NCBI RefSeq assembly: GCF_003590095.1
Contig: NC_039494.1
Span: 9,238,001-9,302,000 of the forward strand
Source: Trichoplusia ni
Taxonomy: Eukaryota; Arthropoda; Insecta; Lepidoptera; Noctuidae
Length of the DNA: 64,000 nucleotides
Direction: 5' to 3'
The notes beneath the pieces are model-generated. The model did not search any database. It was not told the DNA's origin and saw only the letters and a program-made list of their open reading frames with translations. Shown one piece after another: positions 25,235 to 34,243 of this stretch; the first letter of the stretch is position 1; each line of letters begins with the position of its first letter. The position numbers were made by a program, and so were the translations under genes.

Positions 25235-26374
25235 TCACAAAAGCTGCGAACGTTTTTTATTAAACGTTCGTTTCAAATAACTATTTTTGGAACCTAAACT
25301 AATATAAAAACCGCTTAAGGGGTAAAATATTAAATTAAATGGCATCACAATCACAGATGTATGTAAAAACTTTAAACCTATCTTAGGAATCACATTTTTA
25401 ATGATAATAAAATTATAATAAACGTACGAAATCACAGGTAAACAGATCATTATTCTTAAAACTATTGGAAATTCAAAATGGCTGGTCGGGCCGCTAGAAT
25501 GGCGCTTTCTAACCTCCATCTGACAAACGTCATTGTAACTCGGGCGACATTTTAGCGCTCCGCGAGTCAAATACACGGCGTCCGACCTTTTCACGCTTAC
25601 CTTAAGTTTCCTATCTTGAACACACACCTCTCTCGTAACCACAGAAATAATACTGTGCCTAAAAAGCTTAAAATTACAAATAAATACATTTGAAATTAAA
25701 TTTACAATAAAATTATATACTAATTGTGACGTATTAAAATTAAATCTTACAAAATCAGTACTGGAATTAAGCGGAATAACGTAAAGTTCTTGAACACGCA
25801 CTTTCTTATTACTAAATCTACGTATTAACGCACGCCCGCTCATAGTTTCACAAGATCGCGAATTATAATCACAATCGACTAACTTACTTAAACCGCCTAA
25901 ATCTTCAAAACTCGGCAACCCTAACATCCGACACAACTCCGTGATAGCAACACCACAATTCAACGTTCGAAATTTGAAATTCACACTTCCGTTTCCGGCA
26001 CTATATATCGAATATGATATTATAATATACACACTAAAGATTATATAACACTTTGTAAGTGCAGTCAAATTTAAAATGGTTACGCATGACACTAAGTTAG
26101 TTACGCTGGGGTCCGCTCGGGGTCGCGGGCGTGCGGGGCTACTGTCACTGGGGAGAGGACTACGGGGGTCACTTACAACGAGCTTATACTTAGTGGGGTC
26201 ACAGGGGACGGGGCTACTGGGAATGGGGTCATAGGGACTACAGTTACTGGCTTTTCTAAGCGCAAAGGTAGTGGGATTTCTAGGGGTATAATGGGGGTTA
26301 AAGGGGTCTGGATGGGGACATAGGGGGTCGCGCGCGGGCTCCGCTTGTCCACTGTACTGACGTGGTTTTAATGG
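25235..26374 (-). CDS. Unrecognised 1.14-kb open frame, possible orphan gene or exon
   Basis: After an in-frame TAA (26377-26375) the - strand stays open for 379 codons and closes with a stop at 25235. Codons 1-94 are Pro/Ser/Asp-rich, with DP dipeptides ten residues apart. A hydrophobic segment follows (about codons 109-124, CYIIFSVYIIISYSIY), then a Cys-containing region (CGVAITELCRMLGLPSFEDL), and two more hydrophobic stretches near codons 303-330 and 341-360. The first ATG is only at 25927 (codon 150), so if real this is probably an exon entered by splicing. An AAG|gtaagc donor at 25600 could end it early. A random open frame this long is very unlikely in DNA this AT-rich. No family is recognised, and no transposon terminal structures are seen around it. 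Confidence 0.4.
   Translation of the reverse strand, partial: PLKPRQYSGQAEPARDPLCPHPDPFNPHYTPRNPTTFALRKASNCSPYDPIPSSPVPCDPTKYKLVVSDPRSPLPSDSSPARPRPRADPSVTNLVSCVTILNLTALTKCYIIFSVYIIISYSIYSAGNGSVNFKFRTLNCGVAITELCRMLGLPSFEDLGGLSKLVDCDYNSRSCETMSGRALIRRFSNKKVRVQELYVIPLNSSTDFVRFNFNTSQLVYNFIVNLISNVFICNFKLFRHSIISVVTREVCVQDRKLKVSVKRSDAVYLTRGALKCRPSYNDVCQMEVRKRHSSGPTSHFEFPIVLRIMICLPVISYVYYNFIIIKNVIPKIGLKFLHTSVIVMPFNLIFYPLSGFYISLGSKNSYLKRTFNKKRSQLL
26100..26340. repeat. GC-skewed tract of degenerate ggggtc repeats
   Basis: The + strand holds seven ggggtc words, starting at 26108, 26119, 26165, 26195, 26225, 26303 and 26324. Three are spaced exactly 30 bases apart and six share one reading register, giving repeated Asp-Pro codons on the - strand. 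Many other GGGG runs lie between them, so G-quadruplex formation is possible on the + strand. Confidence 0.75.
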
Positions 26375-26589
26375 TTAAGGGCAATGCTGTTTTTTGGGTT
26401 TCTTCAAGTGTTCCTCGTCAATCCCAGATTTGGGGACCTGGAATTTGTTTGAATTTGATAACATTAGTTGGGTATGGTTCAACTCATTTGTGCTCGCGGC
26501 GCTATGTGTGTATTGACAGCAACTTTTTATAATAGAAGTTTTAACTGACGCGGTTGGTCCGTAGATGGGTGACTATATTTGTCATAGCG

Positions 26590-26846
26590 AGTTCCTCCGT
26601 GTTTCGGAAGTTGAAAATTGTGGGTCCCGGCTGTTATTCCTACATCTTTGACAGTCGTTACAGGTAGTCAGAAGCTAGAAAGTCCGACAACCAGTCTAAC
26701 TAAGGGGTATCGTGTTGCCCAGGTAACTGGGTTGAGGGGGTCAGATAGGCAGTCGCTCCTTGTAAAGCACTGGTACTTAGCTGAATCCGGTTAGACTGGA
26801 AGCCGACCCCAACGTAGTTGGGAAAAGGCTAGGCCAATGAAAGCCG
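26590..26846 (-). repeat. Moth dispersed repeat, 'ttggggtcggcttccagtct' family (inverted)
   Basis: Long copy running from tcctccgtgtttcggaagtt to aacgtagttgggaaaaggct on the + strand. It includes atctttgacagtcgttacag and gaccccaacgtagttgggaa, all reverse complements of the family consensus visible elsewhere in the window. Confidence 0.8.
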
Positions 26847-27366
26847 ATGATGTTTTTATTTATGTGACAGTGACACACAAATGAAAGCTGTGTTAGTACA
26901 CAACGTCACTGTATATATACAGACTACCCACACATGACGCCGGTCGCAAATATGATTTGAATTGACTATATTAATGATGGAAGGTATATTGTCAAGAGTT
27001 CATGTTAAATCTGGACTCTTGGACAAATATTATTATTTTATATTAATATTGGTAGGGAGAATAATCATTAGGGGATGTTAGTCATTACATTTTAGAAATA
27101 ATCCTTATATCTAGATTGTATGCAGATTGAATATATTTTTAGTAATTTATATTCTTTTATGGCTAAATTACTTAACTGATTTTGACGAAGTATATTTCGC
27201 AAAAAGATAGTTTATGGTAACCGACATTCACGCAGGCAAAAAATTACAATTTACAGTTTCATAAAATGTTATTTCATTGTTCAGTTAAAAATTATTTCAT
27301 TTCATTTCATGGACTATACAATAAATAACGAAGTATAATATGTGTAAGTAAGTTTGTTATCCATAC

Positions 27367-27496
27367 CTCAGTATACCGCTCGCCCTTAAGCGATACAATC
27401 TTGTTGTCCCTATAGCGAACCATCTTCTTAGGCTCAATCTTGGGAGCGAGCGGTTTGTGTTCCTTCTGGTCAGCGTTCTTATCAACGTAGGAATAT
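27367..27496 (-). CDS. CUEDC2: CUEDC2 exon 6: conserved C-terminal segment
   Basis: Acceptor tttatatttcag, donor GAG|gtatgg. It encodes YSYVDKNADQKEHKPLAPKI, then EPKKMVRYRDNKIVSLKGER and YTE, the strongest family match in this gene. The exon ends on a whole codon. Confidence 0.9.
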
Positions 27497-30400
27497 CTGA
27501 AATATAAAATATGAATATTAGTCTTCTATTAAATATTTTTATGATCATAATCATGTCATCATATATTTATATCATCTCCTAGTCCTTTTAATTCCTATGC
27601 CTCTTATCGGGGTTCTATTCTGAGGGGTCGCAAGTTCGACTCACGACCCACCTCGTTAGCTCATGATTAAGGACTCCGGTTGGGTCCGAAACTAGTCGGG
27701 CCATCAAGATAAATACGCGTTACCGTTGTATCATTTAATAACAAATCATTCTCAAGATAGTTACTATCGAAATTTGATCCTGTTATTCAGCTCATGGTCA
27801 TCGCCAGACGCCTGGCCCTGCTCGCGCCGGTGCAGCAGGGTGGATCTAGAATGTTCTAGAAGACGCTACAGACCTGGCTATGATCCTGTTCTTGAGCTCG
27901 TGGTCGTCGCAGAGCGGCTGGCGCGCGGCGGAGTGCAGCGCGGCGGCGGAGAGCGCCTGGCCCTGCTCGCGCCGGTGCAGCAGGGTGGCCGCCGCTCGCT
28001 CTACGTCGCCCTGAGCTATCGACACGCAGTGCTTGATCTGGAGAAATAAGACAGGCGTCTTGGGAATAGAGAATAAAACTAGAGAAGTCAGCTTAAGCCT
28101 TGGAATTCAAGAGATCCGAGTGTAGAAAACGAGCACCAGACTGCGTGTTTAATTAAGCAAAGCGATGCTGTGTAGTGGAGAAACGGATAAATATTAAATT
28201 TGTCCCAAGAGGGACAAAGCAGTCGGTGCCTACTTCCAGTCTAACCGGATGCAGGTAAGTACCAGAATTTGACGAAAAGCAACTGCCTATCTGACCTCCT
28301 CGTAGTTCGACTGCTTGCCAGACTTCCTAGCTTTTGACTAACTGTAACGACTGTCAAACATTTATAAATGACAGTCTTGACCCACAGTTAAACATGCCTT
28401 CAGAAACACACAACCTGTAATTGGCTTTTTGTCAACTATGTTTGTTTATTCATTAAGTTTTATCTTTTAAGCTGTAAATCTTCCACGTTACTATAAATAA
28501 ATCAATAAATAAATGGTCACCCCATCCACAGACCCAACGCATCAAGCATGGCTTGACCTGTGATCGATCAACTTGTACAGTTGTAGGTTAGCCATGAGCT
28601 CCTCATATAACCTGCCTAAATTTGCCTTTCTTTTTAACTTACCTCCATAGCACAGGAATTTGGGAACATCTCTGCAAGTGCTCGACACTGCTCAGCATGC
28701 TCATCTCCCTCCAGTAAGGACCGCCGCCCGCCCTCAGCACTCTCCGAAGACTCAGAGTTTGAGTGAGAACTGAAGATGCAAACAGCAGACAAGTGATCTT
28801 AAGAGATGTCAGCAAGATATGGAACCTATTAGGGCTGATGTCTGCCGGGGAAGCGGGAATGTCCGAAAAGGGCAAAGGAAGGTATATGGGTGGGTTTTAG
28901 TCAGTAGTCTTCCACTCCCTTCCGCTCAACCCAAAGCGAAAGGAGTCGTTTGATGATTTCCCAACCGGAAATAAAGAAGGGTAACTTGTTGTTAAGGGTT
29001 GTTTTTCTACCAGGTAACCATAGGGAAAATTTACACTAAGTTATTTGAACAGGATAATCACACTAATATAATAAATTCGAATGTAAATGAGTGTGTGTCT
29101 TGTATGTTAAAATCTGCACGCCCATATGATCCGATTTCGATGAAATTTGGTATTGAGGTAGCAGACACCTTGGATTATCACATGGGCTAACTTTATCCGT
29201 CTTCGATAAAGAAAAATATCCAGGGTAAGCGCAGCCGAGGGTAACAGCTAGTTATAAAATATATCTTACCGGTTATTCTTAGTAACAGGTGGTAACATTT
29301 CACTTAAGTTCTGTAGAGTTAGACTAATTTTATCGCTGCCAGCAGAATCATCTGAAAAATACAGGTTTATACAATACATTTCGCCTTACGACAAATAGTC
29401 ATTAATAATATTAATACTAGGATAAAAAATTCGCTGTGCTGAACAAGCAAAGCCGAAATATTCAAAATCAAATTCAAACCCGATGACAATACCATTTTCA
29501 ACTATAGAAACGGCTGAGCCGATTTTATTAACATTTGAATGGAGTGACATTTAAAAACGTGGGTATTTTGATTTTTTAAATCAATTAATTATTTCTATAA
29601 TCTTGAAGGTTTTTCTATAGACGCTTCTATACGTTTTTGCCTACGTTATGTTTAAATTCCTTTCTGTTCAACCCACCCCTTAAAAGGGTCTAACTATTTT
29701 TAGTAGCATTGTCGAGGTCACTTCCCCACTCCATGGATTACATGTTTTGAACATTCAACGACCCATCACTAACGCTAATATCTATAAATAAAAATCACAC
29801 ATTTTATACAATTCTTATGGGGCCGAAATGGAAAGGTATTAGAAATTAACTGAATATATTCAGAATGGTGTGGGTATTATAAATATAAATATTAACCAAT
29901 AGGGATGACGACCAGAAGCCGACCCCAACATAGTTGGGAAAAAGCTAGGCCGATGATGAGGGATGATGACAAATATTTTTATCATATGCAATTGTCTGTA
30001 TTTTTTCTTTTGTCCCGCAATCATAAATTTATCAAATTACCGTGATTGGAACTTAAGCGTGACGTCACGTACCCTCTCCTAAATTTTAAAGCGTTTAACT
30101 TTGTCAATTACTTTTGTTCAGATAAAGGCAAAAATACATATGTCTAAACTTTATCATCCACCTAACGAACCTAAAAGATTTTTGCTTTTAATAATTTTTG
30201 CCGAGTCATCATCCCCATTCTATTGCACAGGTAGCCCAGTGGTTTAGTTTGCCACGACAATATACATTGGACTTGAAGTCTTCCCAACACAGTAATGCTC
30301 GTTATAAATCAAAATTATTAAATGATGCATAGGTTTACTCACGCGTATCCATCGGGAGTGCGATCCCGCCGCGTCAGCTCATGATAAATACGCACTCCCG

Positions 30401-33400
30401 ATAAATACGCGTGAGTTAACCGTTACATCATTTAATAATGAATCAGTCACACGATAGTTACTATAAAAAAATGTTCTTTGTGCATGTGATTTGAACGTCT
30501 GGGGAAACCCCCCTTGATAAAAATATTAAATTATTGAGTGTTGACGACGTGTATATATAAAAAGGGTACTTCTCACCATGGTTTGATAGAGAATCTGTGT
30601 CATCTCTTCGCGACAGCTCAGCCTCCAGCTCCAGAACCCAAGAGCAGACGACACCAGCATCCATGTGAGCGAATTCTGGTACGTATGCTGACATCATCTC
30701 TATAAACCCTGGAATAGAGAAATATAGTTGATTCATTTACTCATTAACTTTTACATATAAAGAAAAGAGAGAGAAATACGTTGAGTTATGTAATTGATTG
30801 CGAAACTACGAAACATGAGAAACTGTGTGGCAACCAACACCTGTTACGGTATGTCCTGTCATGGTATGGACATGTCATGTGGGGAACTGTTGGGAAGGCG
30901 TTGAGTATGGATGTGGATGGATATAGGACGAAGGATGGATTGTGTGAAAGACGATATGGCTGCAAAGAGTGTTTCTTGTGAGATGACACATAATTAGATA
31001 AGGGCAAGGGAATTATGATGATTTATTTGCTCATTATGGTAAACTACATTTTCTGGGCTTTAAAAGCGGTGATGATAACTGAGTTCGTTTCACCGTTTTT
31101 TCTCAGGGTAGCTCGTTAAGAAAAATCGACTTTATCTTCAAAAAATACGTGTAAAAGTGATTACGTCTACCCAATTTGCAGAATAAATGATTTCGATAGT
31201 ATAGTATATCTACGTGTCCCGCGTTCTTCAAGCTTCTGTGTGATCCACGAATGCTTGTCCTGAGTCTGGGTGTCTTTGTGCATGTGACTTGAATGTTAGT
31301 GAAACCGCCCGCGACACAAGTGAATGGTAAGTGGATGAGGAAGTAAAACAGCCCTGTAATAAACCTGTGTCCGTTTTTCGCATCTACAAACGTCTTACTT
31401 TAAGAAGTAGATTGTTCCTGGTATAAGGAATTGTAGAGTTGTTAGGAGGTGTTAGGACTGTTGTATTTTAGAGTTCCTTGCCGGTTCTTCTCCATGGGAA
31501 TGAGAGTCGCTTGTTCTAGTATCTAGTTTCTTAAACGTCTGTTTTAGCCCTTAGTTATTGGGTTAAGGCTACCTCGCATGGTATTAAAGGCCCTAAGATC
31601 TTTATATTGCGGAACTTAGGGTAATGCGAATGAAGACATTATCTTTTTCGATGTCCGTCGGATAGTTTAATGGTTAACTAGCTTTTCCTCTTAGGCCCAC
31701 CTGCTACAAATTGAAAATGATCCCACGGCACCAAAAGATCGGGATAAAAACTATCTTATCTGTGTACCATGTTCTCATCAAATTCATTTAGGAGTATTTG
31801 CGGGAAAGAGGAACAAACATCCATTCACACAAACTTTCGCGTTTATAATATTAATAGGATATTGGTTATTGTGGCTGAGGGCGAGATTGCGAATATAGTT
31901 TCTACCATTTTGAATCCAGTTTGTTATTGACATGTTTTCTTTCACGAGTTGTTAATTGTGCCTAAGCATAATAAAGAAAGTAAAAACCTTAAAAAAAGTC
32001 GCTGAGACACTTCGCCTTTGGGATCGAACCCGCATTTTGAGCCAACAAAACCATACATAGAATCGCAAGGCCACAACATTTGCTATTTTGTTATTTAAAC
32101 GAAATACTCCAATCTACAAGTCTACAATATATGTAAAAAGGACAAGACTATTTTGAAAACCAAATCAGGCGTCAAATAAAATACCTACATGTCTACATAT
32201 AATATAACAATATCACCTTGATACAGCATGTATACTGAAAATATAATAAATAATAAATAAATAAATGGGGAAAACGTCACATACATTGTTCTGAACCCAA
32301 TATAGTTTTAAAAATGTAAATATTAGTTTAGTTTAATTTATTGTAAAAAAATATTTTAATTGGAACCCAAAGTAAGTTGCTAAAGCACTCGTGTCATGGA
32401 ATTCAGATACAACGAAGGTACCACAAACACCCAGACCCGAGACAATGTAGAAATGTGAATTTTTACATTGCCCGGGGATCGAACCCGGGACCTCAGAGCT
32501 AGGCGACACCTTGAAACCGGTGTTGTCCACACAATAAATATTAATTTGAAGTTCATAAAGTGGTATGTTTTACCCTATTTTGATTTAACTAAAAAGTTTA
32601 TAAAAAAGTAAAGAATAATGAAGAAATATTAAAGGCCTTTTTTTGTAAGGCATCCTCATCCTCAGACTAGAGTCTGAGACTACCCGACTAAGCGGGTACC
32701 TGCTTAGTCGGGTAGTCTCAGAGTCTTACTGTTTGACTATATAAGACTAACAAGAAATGGTGCCATTCTTGTGGTTAGCCATTACAGTTGTGTGTATAAC
32801 AAGTATTAAAGAATTATAGTATTAAACTAATAGTGCAAGTTAGTTTCTCACTCATCATCGGCCTAGCCTTTTCCCAACTATGTTGGGGTCGGCTTCCAGT
32901 CTAACCAGATTCAGCAAAGTATCAGTGTTTTACAAGGAGCAACTGCCTATCTGGCCACCTCAATACAATACCCCTTGGTTAGACTGGTTGTAAGACTTTT
33001 CAAGCTTCTGACTACCTGTAACGACTGTCAAAGATGTAAGAATAACAGCCGGGACCCACAATTTAACGTGTCTTCCGAAACGCGGAGGAACTCGTCTTGA
33101 CAAAGATGGTCACCCATCTACGGACAAACCGCGTCAAGCGTAGCTTGACCTGTGATCGAATCACTTATGCAGTTATAGCTAAGCCACAAGCTCCTCTATT
33201 ATAGTTTCTCACTGGAAATTATAATTGTTTGCTTCCTTTAGCCATCCATGTCTGTTCTTTTATAACAGGGGTGGATGGTCCCTGGTAGATACCTCAACAC
33301 ATTTTTGATTAAAGCTCCGATCAAGTCCTTTGCATGTATTCCTGTGTCCCCATAGAAGTCTTTTAATGAAGTTATCCCATGCCAGAATAATAATAAATGA

Positions 33401-34243
33401 GGCCCACCAACAAGATGTAATAAGTTACTGCTGTGATTATAACTTCTGAATTTATTCAATAGAAACGGAGAGTGGATTTATGAAGAGGTGATGATAGAAG
33501 CAGTTGGTTATGATATGTAGTAGAATTTCAACAGTTAATGTAATGTTTTCAGCAAGAGTCTAAAGTATCTTACATTGATTTGAATAGATATAAATATTTT
33601 ATAAGTTCATGAATGATATTGACCGTTTAGTTTTAAAGATACCTGAATAATCAGTATTTGATATTTTTTATAAACATAAATGTCTAAGAAATAATTTATT
33701 AGTTTATTTTTTATTATTTTTATTTTTTATAAATAATTTTTAGTAAAGTGTTTTCTTTTTAAAGTTACTAAAACAATGATAAAATATTTAAATTAGGAAC
33801 TATTTTATTTTAACAATGAAAGGAGGTTTTATATGATTTCCTTTGTTTTAATTATGAATTATCTGTCAAGGCGAGCGTGTTTTGTTATGCGACTACGTAA
33901 CACGAATCGAAAGACACAGTGGAGTGACGAAAAACAATGCAAAATGAACAATAATGAGAGATGATACGGTATGCACTAATAAACCACTTTAAATAGATTT
34001 TTAGTCAATAAATGACGCATTTTATATATGGATATTAAAAGTATGGATACTTTGTAGTTTTTCGAGAATTTTCTTACCTTCCACATCGAAACAGGGGTCC
34101 TGGGATGCTTCTTCTAGAATCGAAATCACATACGAGAGCACAATATCATCAATCACACTTAAATCCGCATTCGGGACGTGTTTTACAATGAACTGAAATA
34201 AACTCTCCTTAACGAGAGACTCTTGTTGCGCTATAGCACTCAT
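27367..34243 (-). CDS. CUEDC2: CUE domain-containing protein 2 (3' end not located)
   Basis: Six - strand exons join in frame: 34243-34078, 30708-30577, 29351-29270, 28769-28643, 28037-27874 and 27496-27367 (801 nt, 267 residues). CUEDC2 is a ubiquitin-binding CUE-domain adaptor; vertebrate work links it to steroid-receptor turnover, IKK regulation and APC/C control. N-terminal landmarks are HVPNADLSVIDDIVLSYVI (residues 22-40) and FIEMMSAYVPEFAHM. The CUE domain spans about residues 150-195, with the MFP motif at 161-163 and the family LL pair at 188-189. The last exon encodes KEHKPLAPKIEPKKMVRYRD and KGERYTE, which match the conserved CUEDC2 C-terminal region. The family normally continues for about 25 residues to a YRFH end; after GAG|gtatgg I could not find that exon. 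Start: ATG at 34243, preceded by an acceptor-like ttttag, so a leader exon may lie upstream. Confidence 0.88.
27655..27735. mobile_element. Palindromic MITE fragment
   Basis: Carries aaggactccggttgggtccg then aaactagtcgggc and the arm aagataaatacgcgttaccg, parts of the 'tactcacgcgtatttatcgg' family. The left arm is missing. Confidence 0.65.
27776..27846 (-). pseudogene. Truncated tandem copy of CUEDC2 exon 5
   Basis: On the + strand 27776-27805 (gatcctgttattcagctcat and following) matches 27882-27910 at the exon's 3' end. 27809-27842 matches 27955-27988 almost perfectly (cctggccctgctcgcgccgg then tgcagcagggtgg). About 40 bases of the middle are missing, but the deletion keeps frame: translation gives TLLHRREQGQ, then GDDHELNNRI, then a stop. 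It lies in the intron, 28 bases after exon 5. It is probably a dead duplicate. Confidence 0.75.
27874..28037 (-). CDS. CUEDC2: CUEDC2 exon 5: end of the CUE domain
   Basis: Acceptor cttatttctccag, donor CCAG|gtctgt, which is weaker than the others. It encodes IKHCVSIAQGDVERAAATLL, then a long Ala/Gln-rich helix and CDDHELKNRIIA. A shortened second copy of this exon lies just downstream. Confidence 0.9.
28220..28400 (+). repeat. Moth dispersed repeat, 'ttggggtcggcttccagtct' family (degenerate)
   Basis: Begins tacttccagtctaaccggat and carries aactgcctatctgacctcct. It is an eroded copy in a CUEDC2 intron. Confidence 0.65.
28643..28769 (-). CDS. CUEDC2: CUEDC2 exon 4: start of the CUE domain
   Basis: Acceptor ctgtttgcatcttcag, donor GAG|gtaagt. 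It encodes a Ser/Glu-rich linker and then EQCRALAEMFPNSCAME with the CUE MFP motif. A longer open frame through the upstream intron (to 28875) is in another frame and is not used. Confidence 0.9.
29270..29351 (-). CDS. CUEDC2: CUEDC2 exon 3
   Basis: Acceptor ctgtatttttcag, donor ACCG|gtaaga. It encodes DDSAGSDKISLTLQNLSEML and PPVTKNN. Its phase bridges exon 2 to exon 4 exactly. Confidence 0.85.
29352..30576. other. CUEDC2 intron 2; repeats only
   Basis: Holds a short piece of the 'aaaacggctgagccgatttt' repeat at about 29430-29560, an inverted dispersed-repeat end at 29905-29965 and a palindromic MITE at 30310-30445. No exon is supported. Confidence 0.6.
30310..30445. mobile_element. Palindromic MITE
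   Basis: attaaatgatgcataggttt and actcacgcgtatccatcggg on the left mirror cccgataaatacgcgtgagt and taaccgttacatcatttaat on the right. A short spacer with ccgcgtcagctcatga separates them. Confidence 0.8.
30577..30708 (-). CDS. CUEDC2: CUEDC2 exon 2
   Basis: Acceptor tctctattccag, donor ATG|gtgaga. It encodes FIEMMSAYVPEFAHMDAGVV and ELEAELSRR, with one base over at both ends. Confidence 0.92.
30785..31020 (+). mobile_element. LINE 3' coding tail remnant
   Basis: The + strand encodes LSWYGHVMWGTVGKALSMDV, the RYVLSWYGHVM and MDVDGYR region typical of the end of moth RTE-like reverse transcriptases. It continues out of frame to a gatgacacataattagataa tail. It is 5'-truncated and frameshifted, inside a CUEDC2 intron. 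Confidence 0.65.
31055..31200 (+). repeat. Dispersed repeat, 'gagttcgtttcaccgttttt' member
   Basis: Shares the ttctcagggtagctcgttaa core and the gtgattacgtctacccaatt end with 13255-13395. Confidence 0.6.
31675..31862 (+). repeat. Dispersed repeat with 'tttataatattaataggata' tail
   Basis: Degenerate head (taactagcttttcctcttag), middle atcgggataaaaactatctt, tail cgcgtttataatattaatag. Same family as 14310-14525 and 36135-36286. Confidence 0.55.
32247..32530 (-). mobile_element. tRNA-derived SINE, inverted, head truncated
   Basis: An (ataa)n tail at the left leads through ggaacccaaagtaagttgct and cccagacccgagacaatgta to ccggggatcgaacccgggac, the reverse complement of a pol III B box (ggttcgatcccc). 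The A-box head is lost at about 32530. Confidence 0.8.
32673..32722. repeat. 21-bp-arm palindrome
   Basis: tctgagactacccgactaagc and gcttagtcgggtagtctcaga are perfect reverse complements separated by 8 bases (gggtacct). It lies in CUEDC2 intron 1. No transposon ends adjoin it. Confidence 0.85.
32860..33215 (+). repeat. Moth dispersed repeat, 'ttggggtcggcttccagtct' family (long copy)
   Basis: Runs from cggcctagccttttcccaac through aacagccgggacccacaatt and acaaagatggtcacccatct to a gttatagctaagccacaagc end. It is the longest copy in the window. Confidence 0.8.
34078..34243 (-). CDS. CUEDC2: CUEDC2 exon 1
   Basis: Start MSAIAQQESLVKESLFQF at 34243; donor GAAG|gtaaga. It encodes 55 residues with the family's N-terminal LSYVISILEE helix and ends with one base over. 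Confidence 0.92.

Noticed and set aside
26090..26092. GTG as the start of a 285-codon gene
   Set aside because: GTG is not a normal nuclear start in insects, and the frame stays open another 94 codons upstream, so this position is not a meaningful boundary.
26184..26352. A second - strand proline-rich frame (VDKRSPRATPYVPIQTPLTP and onward) ending at a gtaagt donor
   Set aside because: C-rich repeats give proline codons in any frame. This one closes with a stop at the donor, and the other frame continues 1.1 kb, so it was not called separately.
26590..26846. Possible regulatory block between the orphan frame and CUEDC2
   Set aside because: It is an inverted copy of the common 'ttggggtcggcttccagtct' repeat.
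28639..28875. 78-codon - strand frame overlapping CUEDC2 exon 4
   Set aside because: It is in another frame. The true exon starts at 28769 after a tttgcatcttcag acceptor, which restores the CUE MFP motif and the junction phases.
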